Shown here in pieces: positions 50,017 through 59,115 of a DNA stretch of 64,000 nt (position 1 is the first letter of the stretch; the number at the start of each line of letters is the position of its first letter). The notes under the pieces are model-generated. The model ran no database searches, was not told the DNA's origin, and saw nothing but the letters and a program-made list of their open reading frames with translations. The position numbers were made by a program, and so were the translations under genes. The DNA is from CAZKUR01 sp964556005 (lineage in GTDB: Bacteria > Bacteroidota > Ignavibacteria > Ignavibacteriales > Ignavibacteriaceae): positions 23,636-87,635 of the forward strand of contig CAZKUR010000004.1 in the NCBI GenBank assembly GCA_964556005.1. The letters run 5' to 3'.

Positions 50017-50655
50017 ATGAACCAAATTGTTTTATTTGCTTCAACAGTGTTTATGGGATTCTTTGCAATTATGAATCCAATAGGCAATATGCCGATATTC
50101 TTGGGCCTTGTCGAAGGTACCGATAAATCGGAACAAAAGAAAATTGCGCGAAAATCTGTGATGCTGGCATTTCTGATTGTAGCCGTTTTTTCAATATTCG
50201 GCAGCATTATTTTTGATGCTTTCGGTATTACTCTTCCAGCATTTCAAATAGGCGGCGGGCTGCTGATATTTATTGTGGGTTACCAGCTTTTGCATGGCAA
50301 ACAATCAGCTATGCATCATCCTCCTGAAGGTGAAAATGAAAATGACAATTCGGTTGAGGATATAGCTATTTCGCCTCTGGCAATTCCAATACTGGCAGGT
50401 CCGGGAACTATTTCTACCGCAATGAATTTTATTGGTGAAGGATCATCAATCTTACACATATCCGTTGTAATAATAGTATTCGCATTTATTTGTTTAATAA
50501 CTTATTTCTGTTTTGTCTTTGGCGAAAAAATCCTTTCACATTTTAAAAAAGGAGTAGTTAAAGTTATTACCCGGTTAATGGGATTAATTATTACGATAAT
50601 TTCCGTGCAGATGGTTATTGAAGGGATTAATAATGCTGTTAAATTTTACAAATAA
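50017..50655 (+). CDS. MarC family integral membrane protein
   Basis: 212 residues with six hydrophobic helices, the NPIGNMPIFLGL motif near the N terminus and PLAIPILAGPGTIS in the middle, both diagnostic of MarC/UPF0056. Its transport role is not established in the family. It is divergent from the lysA-like gene and convergent with coaD. Confidence 0.9.
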   Translation: MNQIVLFASTVFMGFFAIMNPIGNMPIFLGLVEGTDKSEQKKIARKSVMLAFLIVAVFSIFGSIIFDAFGITLPAFQIGGGLLIFIVGYQLLHGKQSAMHHPPEGENENDNSVEDIAISPLAIPILAGPGTISTAMNFIGEGSSILHISVVIIVFAFICLITYFCFVFGEKILSHFKKGVVKVITRLMGLIITIISVQMVIEGINNAVKFYK

Positions 50656-50747
50656 GTATTTATCAATAAAATATTTAATTCATAATTTGAATGGACTTTA
50701 GCATTAAAATTTATATCTCTTACGAGGAAATATAAGCTGCTGTTATT

Positions 50748-51233
50748 TTATATTTTCTCTTTAAATTTTTTCTTTAATGCTTTCTGTACTATATGAGGGA
50801 CGAAATCACCGACGTCGCTGTGCAGACTCGCAAGATTTCTTATTATCGAAGAATTCAAATAAGTATATTTTTCGTGAGGCATTAAGAAAATAGTAGTTAT
50901 ATCGCTCGCCAATTTTCTGTTCATCAATGCCATCTGGAATTCATACTCAAAATCGCTGATGGCGCGTAGTCCTCTTATTATTCCTGTTGCACCGACTTGC
51001 TTTGCATGGTCTACAACCAATCCGTCAAAAGAATCGACCGATATATTATCGAAATCTTTTAAGCTTTCAATAAGCATATATACTCTTTCCTGAACTGTAA
51101 AGAGCGGCTGCTTGCCAGGATTTATGGCAACAGTGACAACCACAGAATCAAAAAGATCTCTTGCTCTTTTAATTATATCTATATGGCCGTTTGTTACGGG
51201 ATCAAATGTTCCAGGGTAAATTACTTTTCTCAT
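50748..51233 (-). CDS. coaD: Phosphopantetheine adenylyltransferase
   Basis: The fourth step of coenzyme A synthesis. The nucleotidyltransferase motif YPGTFDPVTNGHIDII (6-21), GLRAISDFEYEFQMALMNR and YLNSSIIRNLASL are all present. The 161-residue length is normal. It is monocistronic and convergent with marC. Confidence 0.97.
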   Translation of the reverse strand: MRKVIYPGTFDPVTNGHIDIIKRARDLFDSVVVTVAINPGKQPLFTVQERVYMLIESLKDFDNISVDSFDGLVVDHAKQVGATGIIRGLRAISDFEYEFQMALMNRKLASDITTIFLMPHEKYTYLNSSIIRNLASLHSDVGDFVPHIVQKALKKKFKEKI

Positions 51234-51441
51234 AAAATATTGTTCTGTTTATAAGAAATATAAAACTAATTCATTAAAAATTAAATATTTGCAACAATTT
51301 AGCTATATGACTTATTTATTAAAAGAGATTCAAATCATCAAAATTGTAATCTGCGTTAATCGTTACGTTAATTAATCATTTTTAATATGATATTTATTAA
51401 AAATAATATAAATTAATGTTTACATTTCAGAGGGTATTAAA

Positions 51442-51669
51442 ATGAAGACGCTACTTATTATTACATCCTTGCTATTACTTTTTATAGGGATTGTGCTCGC
51501 TGCAATTGGTGAGTTTTCAGTCAAACCGAAGATGAATTTCACTTCGGCGGAAATAACCAAAAAATCGATCTCGTTCCCGGTATATATTCTTTCAATTAGA
51601 CAGATCGATAGTTTATCAGCAGCGGCAAATTATTCATTTACTATACAAAATTCCCTAAAGAAAGGATAA
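51442..51669 (+). CDS. Small hypothetical membrane-anchored protein
   Basis: 75 residues: one N-terminal hydrophobic helix (about 3-22), then a short polar part. AGAGGG precedes the ATG at a good distance, which supports it as a real gene. No family recognised. Confidence 0.5.
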   Translation: MKTLLIITSLLLLFIGIVLAAIGEFSVKPKMNFTSAEITKKSISFPVYILSIRQIDSLSAAANYSFTIQNSLKKG

Positions 51670-51804
51670 AATTTGCAGGCTAAAAATTTTTCTTTATAAT
51701 TTATTTTAACTTATTATCATTTCATTATTCCATCAATCCTATTTTAATATGCAACTGTTCATTGAGAACGTATATTTGAGCCAACAATTAAAGTGAGGTA
51801 TAAG

Positions 51805-52206
51805 ATGCAAAGTATAATGAAATTAGCTTTAGCAATTCTTACACTTTCGATATTTATTATTGATGCGGATGCTAAAAATAAAAGGCCGGTGATTAATGAA
51901 TCGAATAGAGATTTAATCGTCGAGAATCTGATGTGCGGACTTTGTTCATATAATAACGGATTAAGAACGAGTTCAGCGTATTTATTAGGCGAATTTAAAG
52001 TTGCCGAAGCAACAATTCCTTTAATGCGAATTCTCAAGCAATGCGGGGATGAAAATGAAAGAATTATGGCTGCACTTTCTCTCTATAAAATTGGAACAGA
52101 TCAAGCTTTATTTACAGTTAAACAAGCCGGGAGATTTGATGAAAGTGAAAGGGTGAGAAAAATTTGTAATAATCTGTATATGGAATATGTTTTGAATCCG
52201 CAGTGA
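51805..52206 (+). CDS. Secreted HEAT-repeat-like small protein
   Basis: From the ATG at 51805 (AGGT just upstream) the 133-residue protein has a signal peptide. The remaining part shows two HEAT-like helical pairs (SSAYLLGEFKVAEATIPLMR and MAALSLYKIGTDQALFTV). Such repeats mediate protein contacts; the partner is unknown. A strong terminator follows. Confidence 0.65.
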   Translation: MQSIMKLALAILTLSIFIIDADAKNKRPVINESNRDLIVENLMCGLCSYNNGLRTSSAYLLGEFKVAEATIPLMRILKQCGDENERIMAALSLYKIGTDQALFTVKQAGRFDESERVRKICNNLYMEYVLNPQ

Positions 52207-52236
52207 ACATTATTGATTTTGTATTTATTTAATTTG

Positions 52237-52264
52237 AACGGCTGTTTGTACACAGCCGTTTTTA
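52237..52264 (+). terminator. Rho-independent terminator
   Basis: Arms AACGGCTGT (52237-52245) and ACAGCCGTT (52252-52260) pair perfectly around six bases; the stem runs into a run of five Ts. Confidence 0.9.
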
Positions 52265-52357
52265 TTATGTATTTATCGCAATAATTAAAAATCTTCCGCT
52301 ATAACCGCTATTTTATAACCGCTTACCATAATTTATATTTATATTTATATTTTTATA

Positions 52358-53695
52358 ATGAAATCTCTAAAAATACATATCAAGGAAACTCTAAAGCTGT
52401 CGTACCCTGTTGTAATAGGGCAATTGGGTTTTATGATGATGGGAGTTGTAGACAGTTTAATGGTTGGAAGAATAGGCGCAGCACCGTTAGCAGCGGCTTC
52501 TCTTGCGAACAGCCTTGTTATTCTCCTTGCGATTATTGCTATCGGAACTTCGATGGCGGTTACACCATTAATTGCAATTTCGGTTGGCGCAAATAAAAAC
52601 GAAGAGTGCGGAATTTATTTCAGGCAGTCTCTTCTTGTCAATATGGTTATGGCACTTTTTACTTTTTCAATAATCTTTTTCTGTGCTGGTTTAATAAAAT
52701 ATTTTGACGAACCTCCACTTGTATCGAAACTTGCGGAATCCTATGCTAAAATTTTAGGATTCTCTGCAATTCCGTGGATGTTCTTTCAAACATATAAACA
52801 GTTCATTGAAGGTTTATCGATAATGAAACCTGCGATGATAATTGCTCTGATTGCAAACATTATAAATGCTTTTTTTAACTGGATATTTATTTACGGCAAA
52901 TTAGGTTTTCCAGCTATGGGTTTAGATGGAGCAGGATGGTCAACTTTCGGCTCCAGGGTTTTTATGGCTGTTGTTATGATGGGCTATGTTATGCGTAATA
53001 AGTATTACAAGAAATTCGATGTGTCGTTTCATTTCAAGAATATTAACTTTTCGGTAATAAAAAAGATTTTGCGACTGGGTATTCCAAGCGGCTTCCAGTA
53101 TTTTTTTGAAATAGGCGCATTCACTTTCGCTGTTGTTATGGTTGGCTGGCTCGGCACTAAACAGCTTGCTGCTCATCAAATAGCAATAAATTTGGCTTCG
53201 ATTTCTTATATGGCAGTTCTTGGTATTTCAGCAGGCGGAGCTATTAGAGTTGGAAATGCTGTTGGCAGGCAAGACATCAAAGAAATTAGAACTGCGGGAT
53301 TTTCCGCAGTATTAATGGGAATAAGCGTAATGATTATCAGCGGAATAATTTTTATCGTTTTTAACAGATTTTTACCAACACTTTATATTAACGATAAAAC
53401 AGTAATTAACATTGCCGCATCATTGCTTATTGTTGCTGCATTCTTCCAGGTTTTCGACGGTACACAAGCAGTAGGCTTAGGTATTCTTAGAGGATTGACA
53501 GATGTTAAGATTCCAACAATCATTACTTTTATTGCATATTGGATTTTAGGTTTGCCAATCGCATATCTTTTGGGATTCACTTTTAATTACGGTGTAGTCG
53601 GAGTTTGGATTGGTTTGTTAATCGGTTTGATGGCATCGGCAGTTATGCTAACTCTTCGATTTAATTTGAAAAGTAAACAGAGGATTGCAATTTAA
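52358..53695 (+). CDS. MATE family multidrug/sodium antiporter
   Basis: 445 residues with about twelve membrane helices in two homologous halves. Family signatures include PVVIGQLGFMMMGVVDSLMVGRIG near the N terminus and the equivalent GIPSGFQYFFEIGAFTFA at the start of the second half. Likely of the NorM type, exporting cationic compounds with Na+ or H+ influx. It is a lone gene with an AT-rich leader and no obvious Shine-Dalgarno. Confidence 0.92.
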   Translation: MKSLKIHIKETLKLSYPVVIGQLGFMMMGVVDSLMVGRIGAAPLAAASLANSLVILLAIIAIGTSMAVTPLIAISVGANKNEECGIYFRQSLLVNMVMALFTFSIIFFCAGLIKYFDEPPLVSKLAESYAKILGFSAIPWMFFQTYKQFIEGLSIMKPAMIIALIANIINAFFNWIFIYGKLGFPAMGLDGAGWSTFGSRVFMAVVMMGYVMRNKYYKKFDVSFHFKNINFSVIKKILRLGIPSGFQYFFEIGAFTFAVVMVGWLGTKQLAAHQIAINLASISYMAVLGISAGGAIRVGNAVGRQDIKEIRTAGFSAVLMGISVMIISGIIFIVFNRFLPTLYINDKTVINIAASLLIVAAFFQVFDGTQAVGLGILRGLTDVKIPTIITFIAYWILGLPIAYLLGFTFNYGVVGVWIGLLIGLMASAVMLTLRFNLKSKQRIAI

Positions 53696-54024
53696 ACTAA
53701 AATTAATTCCAAAAATATTTTGTATGATTTTATAAATTCTTTTACTGTCATTGCGAATCCCGATTGATTTGTGTTTTGCACTCAGTATTGGGATGAAGCC
53801 CGCTTTAGCCCGTCAAAGACGAGGTCTCGCTTAAAAGCGGACGAGGTCTCGCCCTTAGGCGGACAATCTCACTTTTTTGTTTTCAATGGTTGAGATTATC
53901 GGCCTTTGGCGAGATCTCGATTTCGAATAACGAAATCGGACTTCACCCGGCTTCCAAATGTAAAACAAAGTGAAGCCGGATTCGTAATGACTGATTCTTT
54001 TATATCGTTTTCCCCAGGGGATTC
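53696..54024. other. Intergenic region occupied by a repeat element
   Basis: 329 bp between the convergent MATE and peptidase genes. Nearly all of it is taken up by the inverted-repeat-bounded element at 53747-53991; no gene is supported. Confidence 0.6.
53747..53991. repeat. Intergenic repeat element with terminal inverted repeats
   Basis: Ends GTCATTGCGAATCC (53747-53760) and GGATTCGTAATGAC (53978-53991) are inverted copies with one mismatch. Inside are two GAGGTCTCGC copies, GGCTTCA/TGAAGCC arms near 53948-53977, and an ATTTCG/CGAAAT palindrome. The element resembles the CATTGCGA...CAATCTC intergenic repeats common in this group. It has no transposase, so it is a MITE- or REP-like unit. 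Confidence 0.6.
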
Positions 54025-55574
54025 CTAAAGATTGTCATTAAAGAAATCAGTTATCTTTGTATAAAGCTGAAGAACATCTATTCCGCGTAAATTATGCTCC
54101 TGCCCGGGATATGCATAGTAATCTAACGGGATGTCCAGGTCGGCTGCTTTTTTAAGAAACATAAGTGAATTTTGCCAAACTACGGTTTTATCTTCAGCCC
54201 CGTTGACTATAAGAAACTTGCCTTTTAAATTGCCAACATAATTAAGGAGATTTGATTCATCATATCCTTCAGGATTAGCCTCAGGGGTGTCCATATATCT
54301 TTCGGTGTACATTACTTCATAATACTTCCAGTTTATTACAGGCCCTCCTGCAACTCCAACTTTAAAAACGCCGGGAGTCCTTGTCATCAATGATGTAGTC
54401 ATAAAGCCTCCGTAACTCCAACCATAAACCCCTAATCTCGTACTGTCGACGTAGGGGAGAGATTTTAAATAATTTACACCGGTTATTTGATCTTCAATTT
54501 CTTTTGTCCCGAGATGCCTGAAAGTTTCCTGTTCAAATTTCAATCCGCGATTTGCAGAACCCCGGTTATCTAATGTAAAAACAATATAACCTTGTTCAGC
54601 CATATATTGGAACCACGGCATCCCGCCGCCAAGCCAACTATCGGTTATCAATTGAACGCCAGGACCACCGTAAACATAAACCATAACAGGATATTTTTTG
54701 TTTTGATCAAAATTGGGAGGTGTAATCATCCGGCAGTATAATTTAAATCCGTCATCGCTTTTTAAGGTTAATAATTTTGTTTCTCCTATTTCATAATTCT
54801 TTAACGGATTTTCGGAAGTGAATAGTGTATCGATAATTTTACCTTCGGAATTTTCTATAAAAGATTGTCCCGGTGTTTTTAAATTGCTGTAAGTATCCAA
54901 AAAATATTTTGAATCGCTGCTTTCAGAAACCCGATGAACGCCATTTGTTGGAGTAATTCTGGTTATATCTCCATTTTCAAGTTTTACAGAATAGTAATCT
55001 CTTTCAAGCGGGCTTTCTTTCGTTGAGGTAAAATATGATGTTTCGCCTTCGCTGTCAAAACCTTCAAATTTAGTTACTTCCCATTCACCTTTAGTTAACT
55101 GCCGTATCAATTTACCATCGGTATTATAAAGATATAAATGATTCCACCCGTCTCGTCTCGATATCCATATAAATTCATCCGGATGATTTGGAACAAATTT
55201 CAAATTATTAAGCGGCTGAACATATTTATCGTTAGTTTCTTCGAATAAAGTTTTAACAAATTTACCGTTTTCGATATTATATTTATTTAACCAAAGATGA
55301 TTTTGATCTCTATTTAAAATCGCTATATAAATATATTTTTCATTTGGATCCCATGTTACGCATGGTAAATAATGATCTTTCGGTTCGCCTGTCTGAATAT
55401 AAGTAATTTCATTCGTCTTTAAATTGTATACACCAACTACTGACTGCTCGCTTGTCATTCCGGCCATCGGATACTTAATCGGTTTAACAGTAGCAGGATG
55501 AGTCGTTAAATCAACAATCGGGTAATCCGTAACCATTGATTGATCTATCCTGTAAAAAGCCAGGTGGTTTCCTG
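54025..55574 (-). CDS. Dipeptidyl peptidase IV-type S9 peptidase, 5' end missing at assembly gap
   Basis: The last beta-propeller blades and the complete alpha/beta hydrolase domain are present. Ser is in GVYGWSYGG, Asp in NGAEDKTV, His in GQEHNLRG, with the S9B marker segment VYVYGGPGVQ. The reading frame runs open from the first ATG (55536) into the N run, encoding GNHLAFYRIDQSMVTDYP. The gene is therefore truncated by the gap, not by a start codon. The enzyme removes N-terminal X-Pro dipeptides and is normally periplasmic or surface-located in this group. Confidence 0.85.
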
Positions 55575-55584
55575 NNNNNNNNNN
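55575..55584. other. Assembly gap (ten Ns)
   Basis: A ten-N run inside a peptidase locus. Its true size is not given by the sequence. The two flanks encode overlapping but non-identical versions of the same peptide segment, so this is not a simple small gap. Confidence 0.95.
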
Positions 55585-56254
55585 TTGTGTTTATATCGAC
55601 AAGTGGTTAATCATTAAACATAGTTTGATCTTTCCGGTAAAATGCCAAATAGTTGCTCGAAGGCGACCAGAAAGTTCCTTTGTAAATTCCGAATTCATTT
55701 CTTGCAACAAGCTGCCCGTTAACTATTCCCTCGTTTGTGTCAAATGTAACCTGTCTCTGTTCATCACCCACCGATAAAAATAAATTATTTTTTATTGTGT
55801 AGGCTGCATAATCTTTGGAGGAATAATCGACATTTTCCGCTTTTTCATCAACTGTATTTAGAATCTTAACAGATTTATCTTGGAAGGAATACTGAATTAG
55901 TTTGTTCCCATCCTTAAACTTGAAATTATCTTTATCAACCCAATCTATATATGGGAATGATCTCAGTTCATCTATGCCTGCACCTTCCAAAGCAGAATTC
56001 AATTCAGTTAAAGTTAAAAGAGTTTCTTTTTTATCTGTCGATATACTACCTGAAATTAGTTTTCCTTCTGATCCGTAGTCAGTGATATAAGAATACCTAT
56101 CGGTTCCTTTAATCCAATTAAGATGTATCAAAAATTGAGGTGAAATAGATCTCCTTTCGATTGTAACTTGCCGGAGTGTAAGTTCTTTTCCCTGTGCGTA
56201 GATACACGCAGTGAATAATAATATATATATCGAATAGAATGTAATTTTTTTCAT
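55585..56254 (-). pseudogene. N-terminal part of a dipeptidyl peptidase IV-type protein with in-frame stop, 3' end lost at gap
   Basis: Signal peptide (ending near IYAQG) and the first beta-propeller part of an S9B DPP IV-like protein, ending SNYLAFYRKDQTMFND. A TAA at 55607-55609 stands where homologues have Tyr. Translation past it continues in family style (PLVDINT) up to the Ns. So the stop is either a true nonsense change or a base error at a contig end. The segment overlaps, at about 20 residues, the start of the other fragment, but with different codons and residues. Confidence 0.7.
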
Positions 56255-56278
56255 TGTAATCCCTTAGATGAAATTTTT

Positions 56279-58012
56279 TTATGTAGTACTAATTTCTTGA
56301 TCATTATGAATGAAGTTTTTAATATCAAAAGTGGATTCGGATGTGGTAAATGATTGGCTGCCGAAGTTTCCCATTTTGTAAAATAAATCTTCTTTATTTT
56401 GAAACTCTTTGAGATAAAATACCCTAACTTTATTCCGGTTTTTAATTAACCAGTTAAGTGTAATTTTTATTTTTTCAAGATCTTCCTCATTTGGAAGAAT
56501 GTTTGTTTGAATGGTCCGGGTAAAGTAATCTTCAAGTGCAATATCAAATAAATCCTTACCGTCTAAAGGATATTTTTTAATATATATTTTACCTGTCAAC
56601 ATTAATACATAATCTTTAGTAAAACCACCGTCAATCTCAAATAAAGCATTTGCACTGTTAACAGGTTCGGCAAGCAATGAAGTTTTGTGTGTCTGCGATA
56701 AAATAAAATCTATTAACTCTTTTACTTCAGCTGCTTTTTCATACTTCTCTTTTTCTGAATATTTTTTCATTTTGTTAAGCAGCCTGTTAAGAGCATTTTG
56801 ACTTTTACCGTAAAGAAATTCATAAACTTTTTCGAGTTCCGAATTGTATAATGAATTATCTTTATTAACACAAGGCGCAGTACATCGTTCAATATCTGCT
56901 AAAAAACATGTTCTGCCTTTTTTTAATTCCGTTTCAGTACATTCTCTTATAGCAAAAGTTTTGTGAATCAGTTCTTCAACTTTTAGTGCTTTCTTTTTAT
57001 TTATGAATAATCCGAAGTAATCGTTTCCATCGAAATCGAAAACATTGGTTATATCTATTGACGGAAATTTTTTTGTCGTATTAATCCTTAAAAAATATTT
57101 ACTTCCGTATCTTTTAAGCATGGTATTATGCTTCGGATCAATCAGCTTTATTGCCTCAGCTTCCATAAGCAGGGCAGTAAGTTCGCTGTTGGTAAGTGCA
57201 ACTTTAAGCCTTGATGCCTGCTTAACAATTTTTTTTGCTTTTCTCGGAGCAGCAGGGGAAAAATATGATTTTATTCTTTTTTGAAGTGATTTCGCTTTAC
57301 CTATATAAATTATATCTCCCTTAGAGTTAAGGAATGAATAAATTCCTGGAGCATCCGGCAGCAGTATAATATCTTCTTGCAGCTTCTTTTTTATTTTAAC
57401 ATGCCTATCAGGATTAAGCGAGGTTTTTTGAAAAGCAATTAATTGTCCAATGTTTTTAATCTCAAAATTTTCTTCGAGCTCTTTAATCATTTTAATCAGA
57501 ATTTGCGCAGTTACTTTAGCATCGGAAAGAGCTCTATGTGCATCTAAATTTTTTATTTTTAAATGGTTGCAAACAGAAGATAAGGATTTGCTTCGCAGTG
57601 TCGGGAATAATCGCCGGGCAATTTTTAGTGTACATACATTTGGATTTAGGGGAGCATCATGCCCGCATACGGTAAATTCTTTTTTAAGAAATGAATAATC
57701 AAAAGGAAGATTATGCCCGCATAAAACTTTATCCGAAATAAATTCCTCAATTTCATCGATTACTTCATCAAAAAACGGAGCATCGTAAACATCTTCGTTT
57801 GTAATCCCGGTGAACTGAGTTATAAAATACGGAATATCCCTGCCGGGATTAATCAATGATTGAAATGTTTCTTTTATTTGGAAGCCGGAGACTCTAACAA
57901 TTCCAACGTCAATTACATTATTATATCGCGGGTTTAGGCCTGTAGTTTCAAAATCGATAACACAAAAATCTGCTTTATCAAGAGGCAGCGAAAAAATTTC
58001 TTTATCAATCAT
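56279..58012 (-). CDS. DEDDh exonuclease fused to a UvrC-like GIY-YIG nuclease
   Basis: 577 residues. N-terminal DnaQ-type 3'-5' exonuclease (about 14-180) with FVIDFETTG-like DxE, CGHNLPFD and HRALSDA motifs. A GIY-YIG domain follows (about 220-300: GIYSFLNSKGDIIYIGKAKSLQKRIKSYF). Then come a cysteine-containing segment (CFLADIERCTAPC), a UVR-like helical pair and a C-terminal region. The DnaQ-UvrC/Cho-like fusion is known in several phyla and is taken to act in DNA repair. It is 24 bp upstream of the peptidase fragment on the same strand. Confidence 0.88.
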   Translation of the reverse strand: MIDKEIFSLPLDKADFCVIDFETTGLNPRYNNVIDVGIVRVSGFQIKETFQSLINPGRDIPYFITQFTGITNEDVYDAPFFDEVIDEIEEFISDKVLCGHNLPFDYSFLKKEFTVCGHDAPLNPNVCTLKIARRLFPTLRSKSLSSVCNHLKIKNLDAHRALSDAKVTAQILIKMIKELEENFEIKNIGQLIAFQKTSLNPDRHVKIKKKLQEDIILLPDAPGIYSFLNSKGDIIYIGKAKSLQKRIKSYFSPAAPRKAKKIVKQASRLKVALTNSELTALLMEAEAIKLIDPKHNTMLKRYGSKYFLRINTTKKFPSIDITNVFDFDGNDYFGLFINKKKALKVEELIHKTFAIRECTETELKKGRTCFLADIERCTAPCVNKDNSLYNSELEKVYEFLYGKSQNALNRLLNKMKKYSEKEKYEKAAEVKELIDFILSQTHKTSLLAEPVNSANALFEIDGGFTKDYVLMLTGKIYIKKYPLDGKDLFDIALEDYFTRTIQTNILPNEEDLEKIKITLNWLIKNRNKVRVFYLKEFQNKEDLFYKMGNFGSQSFTTSESTFDIKNFIHNDQEISTT

Positions 58013-58099
58013 ATTTTAAAAGTAAAACATAATTTTTATACTTACAAAAAATAACATTAACCGGACGAGTCGGAGTCAAAGGCTACACTATTTGCATTG

Positions 58100-58151
58100 G
58101 CATAGCGAAAAGGGCATAGTGCATAGAATAGCGGTGTGCTATGCCCTATGC
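58100..58151. repeat. Intergenic palindromic repeat built of GCATAG units
   Basis: GCATAG (58100-58105) and GGCATAG (58113-58119) pair with CTATGCC (58139-58145) and CTATGC (58146-58151), with a seven-base bulge and a 19-base loop. It lies in the divergent gap before ymdB, so it is not a terminator. The rest of 58013-58302 holds no gene. Confidence 0.6.
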
Positions 58152-58302
58152 GCTCTGCAGAATTCTTTTCCATTTTGCTTAACATTTTTTAACCAATAGA
58201 ATACAACCTAAATTTAATGAACTTAAAAATTTGACTCTCACAAATTCTTTTTTAACTCTCTTCATTTTTGAATATATTAAAACTCAAAAATTATAAAATT
58301 CT

Positions 58303-59115
58303 ATGGCATATCTAAATATACTTTTTATCGGCGACATAATCGGAAAACCCGGCCTCGATATGGTTCAAACATGGCTTCCAAGTTTAATTCAGAAATACAG
58401 GGCGGAATTGGTGATTGTAAACGGGGAAAATATTTCGGATGGAAAAGGATGTACCAGTAAAGAAGGAGAAGCACTTTTCAATCTTGGTGTTCATGTAATT
58501 ACAGGCGGCAATCATACCTGGGATAAAAGGCAATCCCAGGATTATTTAAGAGCCGAAGCCCGTTCGCTTCGTCCTTTAAATTATCCGCGCGGTACATACG
58601 GCAACGGCTATTACATTGCAGAAACTCCTAAAGGAAAAGTAGCAGTTGTTAATCTGCAGGGACGAACATTCATGGCTACAATTGACTGTCCCTTTAGAAG
58701 TGCCGAGTGGGTAGTTGCAAAATTAAAAGAAGAAGCAAAAATAATTTTTATAGACTTTCATGCCGAGGCAACTGCCGAGAAGATGGCAATGGCAAATTTT
58801 CTTGACGGTAAAGTTACTGCGGTAGTTGGAACACATACTCATATCCAAACTTCCGATGAAAGAATTTTGATGGGAGGCACAGGTTATATTACCGAAGTCG
58901 GGATGACAGGCCCGTATGAATCGGTTATCGGAATGAAAACACAGGCAGCGCTTAACAGGTTTTTATATCAGACTCCGCAGAAGTATGAAACAGCAAAAGA
59001 CGATGTACATGTCTGCGGTGCATTCTTTAAAGTTGATCCCGAATCGGGTCTTACATTGGAGATAGAAAGAATCTTTTTCCCTGAATTCACAACCAAAGCT
59101 CAGAGAGATGGTTAA
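58303..59115 (+). CDS. ymdB: YmdB-family metallophosphoesterase
   Basis: TIGR00282-type phosphodiesterase with GDIIGKPG (8-15), VNGENISDGKG, GGNHTWDKR and HTHIQTSDE metal-binding motifs. Bacillus YmdB hydrolyses cyclic nucleotides and affects RNA turnover and biofilm choice; the role here is unknown. 270 residues. The last eight bases overlap the DNA methyltransferase start, so the two are coupled. Confidence 0.9.
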   Translation: MAYLNILFIGDIIGKPGLDMVQTWLPSLIQKYRAELVIVNGENISDGKGCTSKEGEALFNLGVHVITGGNHTWDKRQSQDYLRAEARSLRPLNYPRGTYGNGYYIAETPKGKVAVVNLQGRTFMATIDCPFRSAEWVVAKLKEEAKIIFIDFHAEATAEKMAMANFLDGKVTAVVGTHTHIQTSDERILMGGTGYITEVGMTGPYESVIGMKTQAALNRFLYQTPQKYETAKDDVHVCGAFFKVDPESGLTLEIERIFFPEFTTKAQRDG

